Shown here: positions 9,160 through 18,098 of the stretch, one piece after another
Position numbering within the stretch: position 1 is the stretch's first letter
Layout: each line of letters begins with the position of its first letter
DNA from: JAHEEM01 sp036396795
GTDB lineage: Bacteria; Pseudomonadota; Gammaproteobacteria; Steroidobacterales; Rariloculaceae
Direction of reading: 5' to 3'
Length of the DNA stretch: 64,000 nt
NCBI GenBank assembly: GCA_036396795.1
Contig: DASWKF010000063.1
Span: 50,251-114,250, forward strand
Made by a program: the position numbers and the translations under genes
Notes under the pieces: generated by a model
What the model was told of the DNA's origin: nothing
Database searches by the model: none
Seen by the model: only the letters and a program-made list of their open reading frames with translations

Positions 9160-11547
9160 CTAGAAGGCATTGCCGACGGTGAACTGGAATTCCTCCACCT
9201 GGTCCCCGTAGTATCGGTCGGTCTCCGCATCGTCGTTGAGCGGCACACCGTAGCTGAATCGCAGCAAGCCCATCGGCGCAAGCCATTCCACGGCCACGCC
9301 CACCGATTGCTTTAAATTATCATAATCGAAATCGTATTCGATAGGATCGCCGAGCTTATCGAAGAACGACACGCCGCCAGTCGAGAACACGTTGCCGACG
9401 TCATAGAACAACGCGAAACGCGTCGAGTTCGCAAGTCGTTCCGGCGTCGGGATGATCAGCTCGAATTGGGTCGCGAAGCGCGCATTGCCGCCGTAAGGGT
9501 TGCGCAGGCTGTCGACCGGTCCCAGACGGCTTTCCTTGAAGCCGCGCACGCTGCCGGGACCTCCGCCGAACAGGTTCTGGTACGGCGGCAGCGCGGTGGT
9601 TTCTCCGTATGCATCGCCGAAAGCCAGGCTCGAGTTGAGCCGGAACAGCCACCGGCCCGTGATCGGAAAATACTTGGTGAAATCAAGGTTCGCCACGTAG
9701 TACTCGACCTCGCTCCCGGGAATCGAGCCGCGCAGGCTGAAGCCGAGCCGGGTGCCGCTGCTCGGAAAGATGAACCGATTCCTCGAGTCGTAGCTCCAGC
9801 CCGCGACGAGCTCCAAGCTCTTGACCTGCGTGCCGAAGAAATTGCCACCGGGCACGTCGAAGAGCTCGCCGTTGTTCTGCACCCACTCGACGGCCTGGGT
9901 GGAGCTGAAGAGGCCGGTCGCAAGCTCCGCTTGCTGATACGACAAGCCGAAACGCAGGATCTGATATTCCGTGATCGGGTAACCGTAGTCGGCGCCGAAC
10001 GAGAAAGTCTCGGTCGAAAAATCCGAGCTCGCCGACGTGAACTGCCTGACGTCCCGATAGGACAGCGACAAGGTTCGCGACAGGCCGTCGATGGTCCTGT
10101 AAGGATCGGTGTAGTTCACGTTATAGAGCTTGTAGTACTCCCCGCCCGTCAGCTCGAGCGCGGCACGATTACCAGTCCCCATGAAATTCGAATGGACGAA
10201 GCTGCCGTTGAGGCTGACGCCGTAGGTCTGCGAATAGCCGAGGCCGCCGGTGAACTGTCCCGGCAGCCCTTCCTCGATCTGCCAGTCGACGTCGACGAGA
10301 TCGGGGCTGCCCGGCACCGGCGTCGTCTCGAACTCGATGGACTCGACGTAGGGCAGCCGCTGCAAGCGGACACGGGACCGTTCCAGAAGCTCGTTGGAGA
10401 GATACGATCCCTCGAGTTGCCGCATCTCTCGACGAAAGACCTCGTCGTTGACGCTGTCGGAACCGTTGAAATTGATGCGCCGGACATAAATACGATTCTG
10501 GGGATTGACGAAGAAGGTCACCTCGACCTCGCGCGATTCACGGTCGAGCTCCGGCACGGCCTGAACCTGGGCAAACGCGTAGCCGTCCCTGCCGAGACGC
10601 AAGCCCATGAGCTCCTCGGTCGCGGCGAGGCCGCGCTGCGAGAATACCTGCCCGGGGCTGATCTGAATCAACGAGCGCAGCTCGTCGGCGGGAACCACCA
10701 TCTCTCCCGCGAGGCGAACGTCCGAGATCGTATAGCGATCGCCTTCGGCCACGTTGACGGTGATGTAGATATCCCGTTTGTCGGGCGATATCGCGACTTG
10801 CGCGCCGTCGAGACGAAAATCGGCGAAACCTCTGTCCATATAGAACGCGCGCAGAGCCTCTAGATCCCCCTCGAGCGCCTGCTTCGCATAGCGGTCGTCC
10901 TGCCTGATCCACGAGAGCCAGTTCCCGGTTCTGAGCGCAAACTCACGCAAGACCTGTTCATCGTCGAAGCTCGTGTTGCCGACGACGTTGATTTGTCTGA
11001 TCCTGGCGCGATCGCCTTCCTCGATCTCGACGCTGACGCGAACGCGATTGTCGGGAAGCTCCTCGACCGGCGTTTCGATCTGCACCGCGTACTTGCCCTG
11101 GCTGTAGTACTGCTCCGTCAGCGCCTGCGTCACCTCTTCGAGCACCGACTGATCGAATACCCGGCCGCGAGCCAAACCGACTTCTCGCAGAGATTCCTCC
11201 AGCGCCTCGGTTTCGATGTCCTCGTTGCCGGTGATCGTGAAGTCTTCGATCGACGGCCGCTCCAATACGGCGATGACGAGCGTATCGCCGTCGCGACGAA
11301 ACTCGACGTCTCGGAAGAAGCCCGTCGAATAAACGGCGCGCACGGCTTCCTGGACGCGCTGATCGGTGACCGTGTCGCCGATGTTGATGGGCAGGTAGCT
11401 GTAAACGGTTCCCTCGGAGATCCGCTGCGCGCCGACGACCCTGAAATCCGTGACGACCCAGGGATCGAACGCCGCCGCGGCGACGCTCATGCCCAGCGCC
11501 ACGACGGTCGTTGCGAGCGAGAGCAGCGTCCTGAGGGTCACGGTCAT
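9160..11547 (-). CDS. bamA: Outer membrane protein assembly factor BamA
   Basis: BamA is the central Omp85 insertase that folds beta-barrels into the outer membrane. The 795-residue precursor has a signal peptide (about residues 1-26) followed by five POTRA domains. POTRA 1 begins FRVVGAQRISEGTVYSYLP, and later repeats carry the GYAFAQV and RRINFNG patterns. The C-terminal 16-strand barrel contains the VRGF motif (GGGPGSVRGFKE) and the conserved barrel closure. The last residue is Phe (TVGNAF), the outer-membrane targeting signature. The gene lies between rseP and skp. Confidence 0.98.
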   Translation of the reverse strand: MTVTLRTLLSLATTVVALGMSVAAAAFDPWVVTDFRVVGAQRISEGTVYSYLPINIGDTVTDQRVQEAVRAVYSTGFFRDVEFRRDGDTLVIAVLERPSIEDFTITGNEDIETEALEESLREVGLARGRVFDQSVLEEVTQALTEQYYSQGKYAVQIETPVEELPDNRVRVSVEIEEGDRARIRQINVVGNTSFDDEQVLREFALRTGNWLSWIRQDDRYAKQALEGDLEALRAFYMDRGFADFRLDGAQVAISPDKRDIYITVNVAEGDRYTISDVRLAGEMVVPADELRSLIQISPGQVFSQRGLAATEELMGLRLGRDGYAFAQVQAVPELDRESREVEVTFFVNPQNRIYVRRINFNGSDSVNDEVFRREMRQLEGSYLSNELLERSRVRLQRLPYVESIEFETTPVPGSPDLVDVDWQIEEGLPGQFTGGLGYSQTYGVSLNGSFVHSNFMGTGNRAALELTGGEYYKLYNVNYTDPYRTIDGLSRTLSLSYRDVRQFTSASSDFSTETFSFGADYGYPITEYQILRFGLSYQQAELATGLFSSTQAVEWVQNNGELFDVPGGNFFGTQVKSLELVAGWSYDSRNRFIFPSSGTRLGFSLRGSIPGSEVEYYVANLDFTKYFPITGRWLFRLNSSLAFGDAYGETTALPPYQNLFGGGPGSVRGFKESRLGPVDSLRNPYGGNARFATQFELIIPTPERLANSTRFALFYDVGNVFSTGGVSFFDKLGDPIEYDFDYDNLKQSVGVAVEWLAPMGLLRFSYGVPLNDDAETDRYYGDQVEEFQFTVGNAF

Positions 11548-11553
11548 GTGCGG

Positions 11554-12999
11554 TCAGCCGAAGATGCGCGATAGATCATTGTAGAACGCAAAGCTCATCA
11601 GCACGATCAACAGCAGGATTCCGATTTGCTGCCCGACGGCCATCGTGCGCTCGGAGAGCGGCGATCCCTTGAAGAGCTCTACGAGCTGGTAAACGATCTG
11701 GCCGCCGTCCAGCAGCGGCACCGGGAGCAGATTCAAGATTCCCAAGCTGATGCTGACCACGCTGAGAAAGCTGAGAAACGCGCCCAAGCCCGCCTGCGCG
11801 CTGTCGCCCGCATAGGCGGCGATGCCGATCGGGCTGCTCAAGTTGCGAACCGAAACGTCGCCGACGATCATCCTGCCGAGCATGCGCACGGTCAGGGCGC
11901 TGATCTCCCAAGTCTTGTCCAAGCCCCGAGGGAGCCCTTCGAAGACGCCGTAGCGTTGTACGGTGCGAGCCTCGCGTACCAGTTCTCTGACGCCCTCCAT
12001 GTCCGCGACCATGCCCGCCCGGCCGATGAGCTCGCCGTCGTCGGCGACCGGCTCCGCCGTCAGTGTCAACGCCGTCTCGCGCCCGTCGCGCTCGACGACG
12101 ATCGCGATGGAGTCGCCGGGACGCGCCCGCACGTATTCCACCCATTGGTTCCAACTCGATATCGGCTCGCCGTCGACGGCGAGTATGCGGTCACCGGGCG
12201 CGAAACCGGCCTGCTCGGCCGCGCCATTCGCCGTGAGCTCACCCACCACGGGCGGGAATACCGGCCCCGGCTGAAAGCCGAGCCCCGCAAACAGCGCCCC
12301 GGGCTCCGTGAGCTCTGCCTCTCGACCGCGAACGTCGAGCTCGGCGAGCCGCGACTGCCCGCTCTCGTCTTCGACGACGATATCGATGATCCCGTCGGCC
12401 AAAAGCTCATCGACTATCGCGAGACCAGCCGCTTCGAGCGTCGGCGTCTCTCTCGCGCCGACGCGCAGAATTCGGTCGCCTTCGCGCAAACCCGCTTGGT
12501 CGGCGACGGAGTCCGGGTCGACGGTGCCGACCGAGGCGACTATTCCGGGAACGCCGACGACGAACAGCAGCCAATAGGCCAATATCGCGAACACGAAATT
12601 GAAGCCCGGCCCGGCGAGGAGCACGGCGATGCGGTACGGGATCGGCCGCCGATTGAATGCGCGCTCGCGGTCTTCGGCGGGGACGGGGCCCTCGCGCTCG
12701 TCGAGCAGCTTGACGTATCCGCCGAGCGGAATTCTCGACAGCCAGTATTCGGTCGTTTCGCCCATACCGGCGCCGGCCGCCGAGCCGCGCGCGGGCAGGC
12801 GCCGCGGACTCATCGGCCAGAACGGCTCGCCCGGCTGCCGCTCTCGCCAACGCAATATGGGCTGTCCGAAACCGACCGAGAATCTCAAGACCTTGAAGCC
12901 GAGACGCCGCGCGACCCAGAAGTGGCCGAACTCGTGGACCGTCACCAAGACGCCTATGGCAACGATGAAAGCGGCGATGGACAGCAGAATCTCAATCAT
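11554..12999 (-). CDS. rseP: RIP metalloprotease RseP
   Basis: RseP is an inner-membrane site-2 protease that cuts anti-sigma-E RseA inside the membrane and clears signal peptides. The 481-residue protein has the zinc motif HEFGHFWVARR in the first membrane helix, two periplasmic PDZ domains (GTVDPDSVADQAGLREGDRIL and GELTANGAAEQAGFAPGDRIL), and the third zinc ligand region NLLPVPLLDGG near the C-terminus. It is slightly longer than the usual 450 residues because of an insert after the first helix. It directly precedes bamA. In most relatives dxr lies upstream; here the 167 bases before the start hold no gene. Confidence 0.97.
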   Translation of the reverse strand: MIEILLSIAAFIVAIGVLVTVHEFGHFWVARRLGFKVLRFSVGFGQPILRWRERQPGEPFWPMSPRRLPARGSAAGAGMGETTEYWLSRIPLGGYVKLLDEREGPVPAEDRERAFNRRPIPYRIAVLLAGPGFNFVFAILAYWLLFVVGVPGIVASVGTVDPDSVADQAGLREGDRILRVGARETPTLEAAGLAIVDELLADGIIDIVVEDESGQSRLAELDVRGREAELTEPGALFAGLGFQPGPVFPPVVGELTANGAAEQAGFAPGDRILAVDGEPISSWNQWVEYVRARPGDSIAIVVERDGRETALTLTAEPVADDGELIGRAGMVADMEGVRELVREARTVQRYGVFEGLPRGLDKTWEISALTVRMLGRMIVGDVSVRNLSSPIGIAAYAGDSAQAGLGAFLSFLSVVSISLGILNLLPVPLLDGGQIVYQLVELFKGSPLSERTMAVGQQIGILLLIVLMSFAFYNDLSRIFG

Positions 13000-13166
13000 C
13001 TGGCGGTTGCTAGGCCCGTGGCAGGCGCTGGTCTAAGGTACTGAATAGGCTGCACGTTTCCTCGCGGGCGGCGGCCCTTGAGCCATTCTACATAGAACCT
13101 TGCTTGGAATCCCTCCGATAGCTTCTAACACAGACCGGCGCTGCCCGCCCAGGTTCCGGGCCACCC
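13000..13166. other. cdsA-rseP gap where dxr is normally found
   Basis: These 167 bases lie between the stop of cdsA and the start of rseP on the minus strand. Gammaproteobacteria usually carry dxr (about 1.2 kb) here. No reading frame in this stretch resembles DXR, and no clear remnant, terminator or strong promoter was recognised. The dxr function must be encoded elsewhere or replaced. Confidence 0.75.
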
Positions 13167-13964
13167 TCAGAGCCCGGAGCCGGACAGCTCGAGCCCCAGA
13201 AAGAAGATCGGCGCGGCCGCGGAAAGGCTGTCGATCCGGTCGAGAATGCCGCCGTGCCCGGGCAGCAGGCGACCGCTGTCCTTCTTGCCCGCGCGCCGCT
13301 TGAACATGCTGACCGTGAGATCGCCGACCACGGAGACCATCGCGGTGGCGAGGCCGAGCGCCACCCAAAGAGCCACGGAGCGATCCAGCATGACCGCGGC
13401 CACAACGGCGACCGCCGAGGCGCACGCCAGACCGCCGAGCACGCCCTCCCAGGTCTTCCCCGGGCTCACGGCGGGCGCGAGCTTGACTCGCCCGAAACGG
13501 CGGCCGCACAGAAACGCGCCGACGTCCGCCGCCCAGACGATGCAAAGCAGCGCCATCGTCAACGCAGGTCCGGAGGAACCGCTATTGTGGATATAGACCA
13601 GAAAGAACCAGCTGGGAACCAGGACGAGAAGGCCCGCCACCGCGCTGAACGCGGCGGGTGCCGGCCAGGGAAAACACAACACGCTCACCAGTGCCGTGAG
13701 CCACCAGGCCATGGCGAGCGCCGCCAGCGACGCCGCGCCGCTTTGGTCGAACGCGCCACCGCACAGAAGCAGCAGCGCGATACAAACGCCGGCGTAGCCC
13801 GCCGCGATGCCGCGCGGCGCCGATAAGAAATGCGCCCACTCCCACGCCCCGATCGTCCACAAAGCGCCGAAGATCAGCGCCATGATCCAGCTCGGAAGAT
13901 ACAGCACGGTGAAGACGGCGGCAGCCGCGAGCAGCGCCGCCGTGGCAATACGCGTTCCTAACAA
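13167..13964 (-). CDS. cdsA: Phosphatidate cytidylyltransferase
   Basis: CdsA makes CDP-diacylglycerol from phosphatidate and CTP, the branch point of phospholipid synthesis. The 265-residue protein has about seven membrane segments and the CdsA signature spanning RAGKKDSGRLLPGHGGILDR. The preceding segment GRRFGRVKLAPAVSPGKTWEG is also typical. The start appears to be TTG at 13964, overlapping the uppS stop, with a GAGG seven bases upstream. It follows uppS as usual and is followed by rseP rather than dxr. Confidence 0.95.
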   Translation of the reverse strand: MLGTRIATAALLAAAAVFTVLYLPSWIMALIFGALWTIGAWEWAHFLSAPRGIAAGYAGVCIALLLLCGGAFDQSGAASLAALAMAWWLTALVSVLCFPWPAPAAFSAVAGLLVLVPSWFFLVYIHNSGSSGPALTMALLCIVWAADVGAFLCGRRFGRVKLAPAVSPGKTWEGVLGGLACASAVAVVAAVMLDRSVALWVALGLATAMVSVVGDLTVSMFKRRAGKKDSGRLLPGHGGILDRIDSLSAAAPIFFLGLELSGSGL

Positions 13965-14716
13965 CTATCAACCTCGACCTGATCTCCGGTGCGCCCGAAG
14001 CGCCGCTGCCGGCTCGCGTAATAGCGCAGAGCCTCGTCGAGGTTCTCGACCGAGAAGTCCGGCCACAGGACATCGGAGAAATAAAGCTCCGTATAGGCGA
14101 GATCCCAGAGCAGAAAGTTGCTGATGCGCCGCTCGCCTCCGCTGCGAATCAGGAGGTCCACGTCCGGCAGCGCGCCTGTCGTCAGGGCGCCGGCGATGCT
14201 CGCCTCGTCGATCTGCTCGGGCCGCATGTTGCCGGCGGCGATCTCTTTCGCGAGCTTGCGCACGGCTTGCGCGACGTCCCAGCGCCCGCCGTAGGCCACG
14301 GCCAAGACGAGCTGCATCCGTAGATTGTTGCGCGTGCGGGCTTCCGCCGCGCTGATCGCATCCGCGAGCTGCCGTCCCAGCGAGTCGATCTGACCGATGA
14401 AGCGCAGCCGAATACCGTTGGCGTCCAGCTCGGCGACTTCTCTATTGAGCGCTTCGACAAACAGCGACATGAGCCCGTTGATCTCATCCCGCGGCCGCCG
14501 CCAATTCTCACTCGAGAACGCGAACAGCGACAACACCTCGACTCCGCGCTGCGCGCATTGCTCGACCATCGCGCGCACGGGCTTGATACCGGCTTGGTGC
14601 CCTGCCTGCCGCGGAAGCCCTTGATTGCGAGCCCAACGTCCGTTGCCGTCCATGATCACTGCTATATGTCGCGGCAACTCGCCACCAGCAGCGCGCTTCT
14701 TAGCCAGCGCGACCAT
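13958..14716 (-). CDS. uppS: Undecaprenyl diphosphate synthase
   Basis: UppS condenses isopentenyl units onto farnesyl diphosphate to form the C55 carrier lipid for peptidoglycan and O-antigen. The 252-residue cis-prenyltransferase has the catalytic IAVIMDGNGRWARNQGLPR, the LSLFAFSSENWRRP motif and the C-terminal DLLIRSGGERRISNFLLW signature. ATG at 14716 overlaps the frr stop by one base (TGATG); a TTG three bases earlier is an alternative. It is followed by cdsA with a 7-base overlap. Confidence 0.97.
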   Translation of the reverse strand: MVALAKKRAAGGELPRHIAVIMDGNGRWARNQGLPRQAGHQAGIKPVRAMVEQCAQRGVEVLSLFAFSSENWRRPRDEINGLMSLFVEALNREVAELDANGIRLRFIGQIDSLGRQLADAISAAEARTRNNLRMQLVLAVAYGGRWDVAQAVRKLAKEIAAGNMRPEQIDEASIAGALTTGALPDVDLLIRSGGERRISNFLLWDLAYTELYFSDVLWPDFSVENLDEALRYYASRQRRFGRTGDQVEVDSC

Positions 14717-15273
14717 CAAAATTCCATGATTTCAGCTTCTTTCTCTTTCAGGAGTTCATCCATCTCCGCGACGTATCGATCGGTGAGCTGTTGAATCTCA
14801 TCGTGAGCGTGGCGTTCCTCATCCTCGGTGACGAGCCTCTCCTTAACCAGATCCTTGATGTTGCTCAAGGCGTCGCGGCGAATGTTGCGCACGGCGACGC
14901 GCCCCGCTTCGGCCTCGCCGCGGACGACGCGGACAAGCTCCTTACGACGTTCCTCGGTCATCGGCGGCAACGGCACTCTGATGACGGTGCCGGCGGACAC
15001 GGGCGTGAGACCGAGATCCGACGTCAAGATGGCCTTCTCGATCACCGCGACCATCTTCTTGTCCCAAGGCGAAACCGCGAGTGTCCGGGCGTCCTCGACC
15101 GTGACGTTGGCGGCCTGATTGATCGGCACCTCCGATCCGTAATAGTCGACGACGATATGCTCGAGCAGACCCGTGTGCGCGCGCCCGGTGCGCAGGCGCT
15201 TGAACTCCTCTTTGAGCGCCTCGACGCTCTTCGCCATCCTCTGCGCTGCGTCCTTCTTGACGTCCGCGATCAT
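14716..15273 (-). CDS. frr: Ribosome recycling factor
   Basis: RRF with EF-G splits post-termination ribosomes. The 185-residue protein has the family hallmarks KRLRTGRAHTGLLEHI, YYGSEVPINQAANV, RTLAVSPWDKKM and LPPMTEERRKELV, plus the C-terminal coiled-coil arm ending KEKEAEIMEF. Its length is the family standard. It sits 3 bases after pyrH and overlaps uppS by one base. Confidence 0.98.
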   Translation of the reverse strand: MIADVKKDAAQRMAKSVEALKEEFKRLRTGRAHTGLLEHIVVDYYGSEVPINQAANVTVEDARTLAVSPWDKKMVAVIEKAILTSDLGLTPVSAGTVIRVPLPPMTEERRKELVRVVRGEAEAGRVAVRNIRRDALSNIKDLVKERLVTEDEERHAHDEIQQLTDRYVAEMDELLKEKEAEIMEF

Positions 15274-15276
15274 CCG

Positions 15277-16020
15277 TCAGGTCCCCGTCCGGGACAGATT
15301 GTTCGCCACGGCCGTGCCCAAGATCTCGCCTTTGACCAGGCGTAAGAGATCGCCGGCGTTGTTGAGATTGAAGACGATGAGCGGCAGATCGTTCTCGCGG
15401 CACATCACGATGGCCGTGGCATCCATGACCTTGAGGTTCTCCGCCAGCACCTGATCGAAAGACAGGCCCTCGTAACGCACCGCGTCGGGCACTTTGAGCG
15501 GATCCGCCGAATAGACGCCGTCGACCTTGGTCGCCTTGAAGAGCACGTCGGCGCCTATCTCGATCGCACGCAGGCTGGCCGCGGTATCGGTGGTGAAGAA
15601 CGGGTTCCCCGTGCCCGCAGCGAATATCACCACGCGGCCTTTCTCGAGGTGCCGGATCGCGCGGCGCCGAATGTAATCCTCGCAGACCTCGTGGATCTGC
15701 AGCGCCGACATGACCCGCGCGAGGATACCTTGCCGCTCCAAGGCGTCCTGCAGCGCCAGCGCGTTGATGACGGTCGCCAGCATGCCCATCTGGTCGCCGG
15801 TGACGCGGTCCATGCCGGCTTCGGCGAGTCCCGCGCCGCGAAAGATGTTACCGCCGCCGATCACGAGGCCCACCTCAACCCCTAGTGCGACGACCTCGGC
15901 GATCTCGATGGCCACGCGCTCAATGACGGGCGGATCGATGCCGTACTCACGGCTGCCAAGAAGCGCTTCGCCGCTGAGCTTCAGCAGTATCCTCTGATAG
16001 GCTGGCGAGCCGTCTGTCAT
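15277..16020 (-). CDS. pyrH: UMP kinase
   Basis: PyrH phosphorylates UMP to UDP with ATP, feeding pyrimidine nucleotide and UDP-sugar pools. The 247-residue amino-acid-kinase-fold protein shows ILLKLSGEALLG, the GGGNIFRG loop, the allosteric/UMP region MDRVTGDQMGMLAT and GTGNPFFTTDTAA. A strong GAGGAGG ribosome-binding site precedes ATG at 16020. It lies between tsf and frr, the invariant order in proteobacteria. Confidence 0.98.
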   Translation of the reverse strand: MTDGSPAYQRILLKLSGEALLGSREYGIDPPVIERVAIEIAEVVALGVEVGLVIGGGNIFRGAGLAEAGMDRVTGDQMGMLATVINALALQDALERQGILARVMSALQIHEVCEDYIRRRAIRHLEKGRVVIFAAGTGNPFFTTDTAASLRAIEIGADVLFKATKVDGVYSADPLKVPDAVRYEGLSFDQVLAENLKVMDATAIVMCRENDLPLIVFNLNNAGDLLRLVKGEILGTAVANNLSRTGT

Positions 16021-16071
16021 GCTTCCTCCTCAGGTCGACCCCAGACCGACCCAGACCGCCCGGCGGTTAGA

Positions 16072-16944
16072 TTAGCGGCTCCGGGAAGCCTGCGCCATGA
16101 CCTCCTGAGCGAAATCATCGGTTTTTTTTTCGATGCCTTCGCCGACCTCGTAACGCAGGAAGCTCTTGACCGTCGCCTTCGCCGCCGCGAGGAGCTCGCG
16201 CACGCGTTTGTCGGCGTCTTTGACGAAAGGCTGCCCGAGCAAGGTCACGTTGTCGACGAACTTGCGCAATTGCCCCTCGACCATTCGCTTGACGATGTCC
16301 TCGGCTTTCCCCTGACCCAGAGCCTGAGCCGTCAGGATCTCCCGCTCCTTGTCGAGCTCGGCCGCCGGCATCTGGCTCGCATCGAGATAGCGAGGCGCGC
16401 TCGCGGCGACGTGCATCGCAAGATCACGCGCCAGCGTCTCGTCGCCGCCGTCGATCTCCACCAGCACGCCGATGCGCCCCATATGCGAGTACGCGGCAAC
16501 GGTCGCTTGCGTCTCGAGCAGGTGGTAACGCCTGACGGCTATGTTCTCGCCGACCTTGGCGACCAGCGCCTGGCGCAGCGTCTCGAGGCTCTGACCCTCA
16601 TGCGTCAACGCCATCAACGCCGAAAGATCCGCGGGCGCGTGGCGTAACGCCGCGGCTGCGATGCTGTCGGCGAATTTCAGAAAGTTCTCGTCCTTGGCGA
16701 CGAAGTCGGTCTCGGAGTTGATCTCCAACATGACGTGGCGCCCGGCACCGCCGCGAATCACGATTTGCCCTTCCGCGGCCACGCGGGCCGCTTTCTTGTC
16801 GGCCTTGGCCTGCCCGGCCTTGCGCAAGAGCTCCGCCGCCTGATCGAGATCGCCGCTAGCCTCCTGAAGCGCCCGCTTGCAATCCATCATGCCCGCGCCG
16901 GTGCGCTCGCGAAGCTCCTTCACACTTGCTGCGTCAATTGCCAT
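16072..16944 (-). CDS. tsf: Translation elongation factor Ts
   Basis: EF-Ts exchanges GDP for GTP on EF-Tu. The protein (290 residues) has the signature VKELRERTGAGMMDCKRALQ, the core EINSETDFVAKDENF and GRIGVLVEI. The C-terminal segment is RYEVGEGIEKKTDDFAQEV. Start ATG at 16944 has a GGAG upstream; an adjacent TTG lies one codon earlier. A run of nine A residues in the coding strand (16131-16139 region) encodes the Glu-Lys-Lys-Thr of the C-terminal segment and is in frame. The gene follows rpsB after 24 bases. Confidence 0.97.
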   Translation of the reverse strand: MAIDAASVKELRERTGAGMMDCKRALQEASGDLDQAAELLRKAGQAKADKKAARVAAEGQIVIRGGAGRHVMLEINSETDFVAKDENFLKFADSIAAAALRHAPADLSALMALTHEGQSLETLRQALVAKVGENIAVRRYHLLETQATVAAYSHMGRIGVLVEIDGGDETLARDLAMHVAASAPRYLDASQMPAAELDKEREILTAQALGQGKAEDIVKRMVEGQLRKFVDNVTLLGQPFVKDADKRVRELLAAAKATVKSFLRYEVGEGIEKKTDDFAQEVMAQASRSR

Positions 16945-16968
16945 CAACCCGCTCCAGTCTGCAATCGG

Positions 16969-17976
16969 CTACTCGTCGGTCGCTGCGGAATCGTCGGTGG
17001 CCTCCGGTGCCGGCTCGCTTTGCGCCGAGCCCGCGTAGTCCGCCGCCGGTTCCTCGGCGACGTCCGCTTGGACCTCCTCGTCTTCGGCCGGCTGCCTGGA
17101 AGCCGTCCTCTTGCCGGCGGCCTTCTTAGCGGCGGCTTTCTTGGTCGCGGCCTTTTTGGTGACGATTTTCCTGGCGGTCGCTTTCTTGCTCGCGCCCCGC
17201 TTGCCGGCGGCTTTCTTCGCCGCCCCGTCTACGCGCGGCTTACCCTCCTCATCGAGCTCCACGAATTCGTCGTCACCGGTGGGTACCTCGGGGGTCGAAG
17301 CCTTGCCCTCGAGCACGGCGTCCGCAATCCCGGAGGCATAGAGCGAGATCGCGCGCATCGCATCGTCATTGCCCGGGATGATGTAGTCGATGTTTTCAGG
17401 CGCGCAGTTCGTATCGACGACGGCGACGACCGGAATGTCCAGCTTGGAGGCCTCTTTGACGGCGATTTCTTCGTGGCCGACGTCGATGACGAACACGGCG
17501 TCCGGCAGCGCGTCCATCTCCTTGATGCCGCCGAGCGTGCGCTCGAGCTTCTCGAGCTCGCGGCGCAGCTTCAGAACCTCTTTCTTGGTGAAATCGCTGC
17601 CGGCGCCGTCCGCGGTGATCTCCTCGAGCGTCCGCAAGCGCTTCACGGATTGCCTGATGGTCTTGAAGTTCGTCAGCATACCGCCGAGCCAGCGGTAGCT
17701 CACATAGGGCATGCCACAACGCTGCGCCTGCTCGGATATCGCCTGCCGCGCCGCCCGCTTGGAGCCGACGAACAGCACGGTGCCGCCGTCAGCCACGATC
17801 TTGCGCACGAACTCGATCGCTTCGACATAAAGCGGCAGCGTCTTCTCGAGATTGATGATATGGATATGGTTGCGCTCGCCGAAAATGAAGGGGGCCATTT
17901 TCGGGTTCCAGAAGCGGGTTTGGTGGCCAAAATGAACGCCCGCTTCCAGCATCCGGCGCATGTTGACGTCGGCCAT
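16969..17976 (-). CDS. rpsB: 30S ribosomal protein S2 with long Lys/Ala-rich tail
   Basis: S2 is a small-subunit protein needed for assembly with S1. The first about 227 residues are a normal S2: MRRMLEAGVHFGHQTRFWNP, GTVLFVGSKRAARQAI, RWLGGMLTNFKTIRQS and DTNCAPENIDYIIPGNDDA. After the core the protein continues for about 108 residues, against a few in E. coli S2 (241 total). The tail is first basic, with repeated AAKKAA/KKAATKK motifs like histone H1 or AlgP, then strongly acidic (EDEEVQADVAEEPAAD). GAGGAG precedes the ATG. The tail is in frame and its codon use looks like the core. Confidence 0.97.
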   Translation of the reverse strand: MADVNMRRMLEAGVHFGHQTRFWNPKMAPFIFGERNHIHIINLEKTLPLYVEAIEFVRKIVADGGTVLFVGSKRAARQAISEQAQRCGMPYVSYRWLGGMLTNFKTIRQSVKRLRTLEEITADGAGSDFTKKEVLKLRRELEKLERTLGGIKEMDALPDAVFVIDVGHEEIAVKEASKLDIPVVAVVDTNCAPENIDYIIPGNDDAMRAISLYASGIADAVLEGKASTPEVPTGDDEFVELDEEGKPRVDGAAKKAAGKRGASKKATARKIVTKKAATKKAAAKKAAGKRTASRQPAEDEEVQADVAEEPAADYAGSAQSEPAPEATDDSAATDE

Positions 17977-18021
17977 GAGAGCTCCTCTTTGGGTTGATCC
18001 TCCACGCGCCCCCGCCAGCGA

Positions 18022-18062
18022 CCCTTGGCCGTGGCCAAGGGCACCCGGCTGCGGGTAGCCGG
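18022..18062 (-). promoter_or_regulatory. Paired hairpins in rpsB-tsf leader
   Basis: Between the proposed promoter and the rpsB start, the transcribed leader has two perfect stems: a 9-bp stem with a 2-base loop (18022-18041) and a 6-bp stem with a 6-base loop (18045-18062). rpsB leaders in gammaproteobacteria are known to bind S2 and repress rpsB-tsf. The stems are seen directly; the autoregulatory role is inferred from position. Confidence 0.5.
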
Positions 18063-18098
18063 CACGTGTGTGTAGTTAATTGCCTCGAAGGCGCGCGC

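Noticed and set aside
13033..13545. Possible small gene or dxr remnant between cdsA and rseP
   Set aside because: The frame mostly shadows cdsA; the part outside it has no resemblance to DXR.
16130..16140. T-run as a terminator
   Set aside because: It lies inside the tsf coding frame and has no stem before it.
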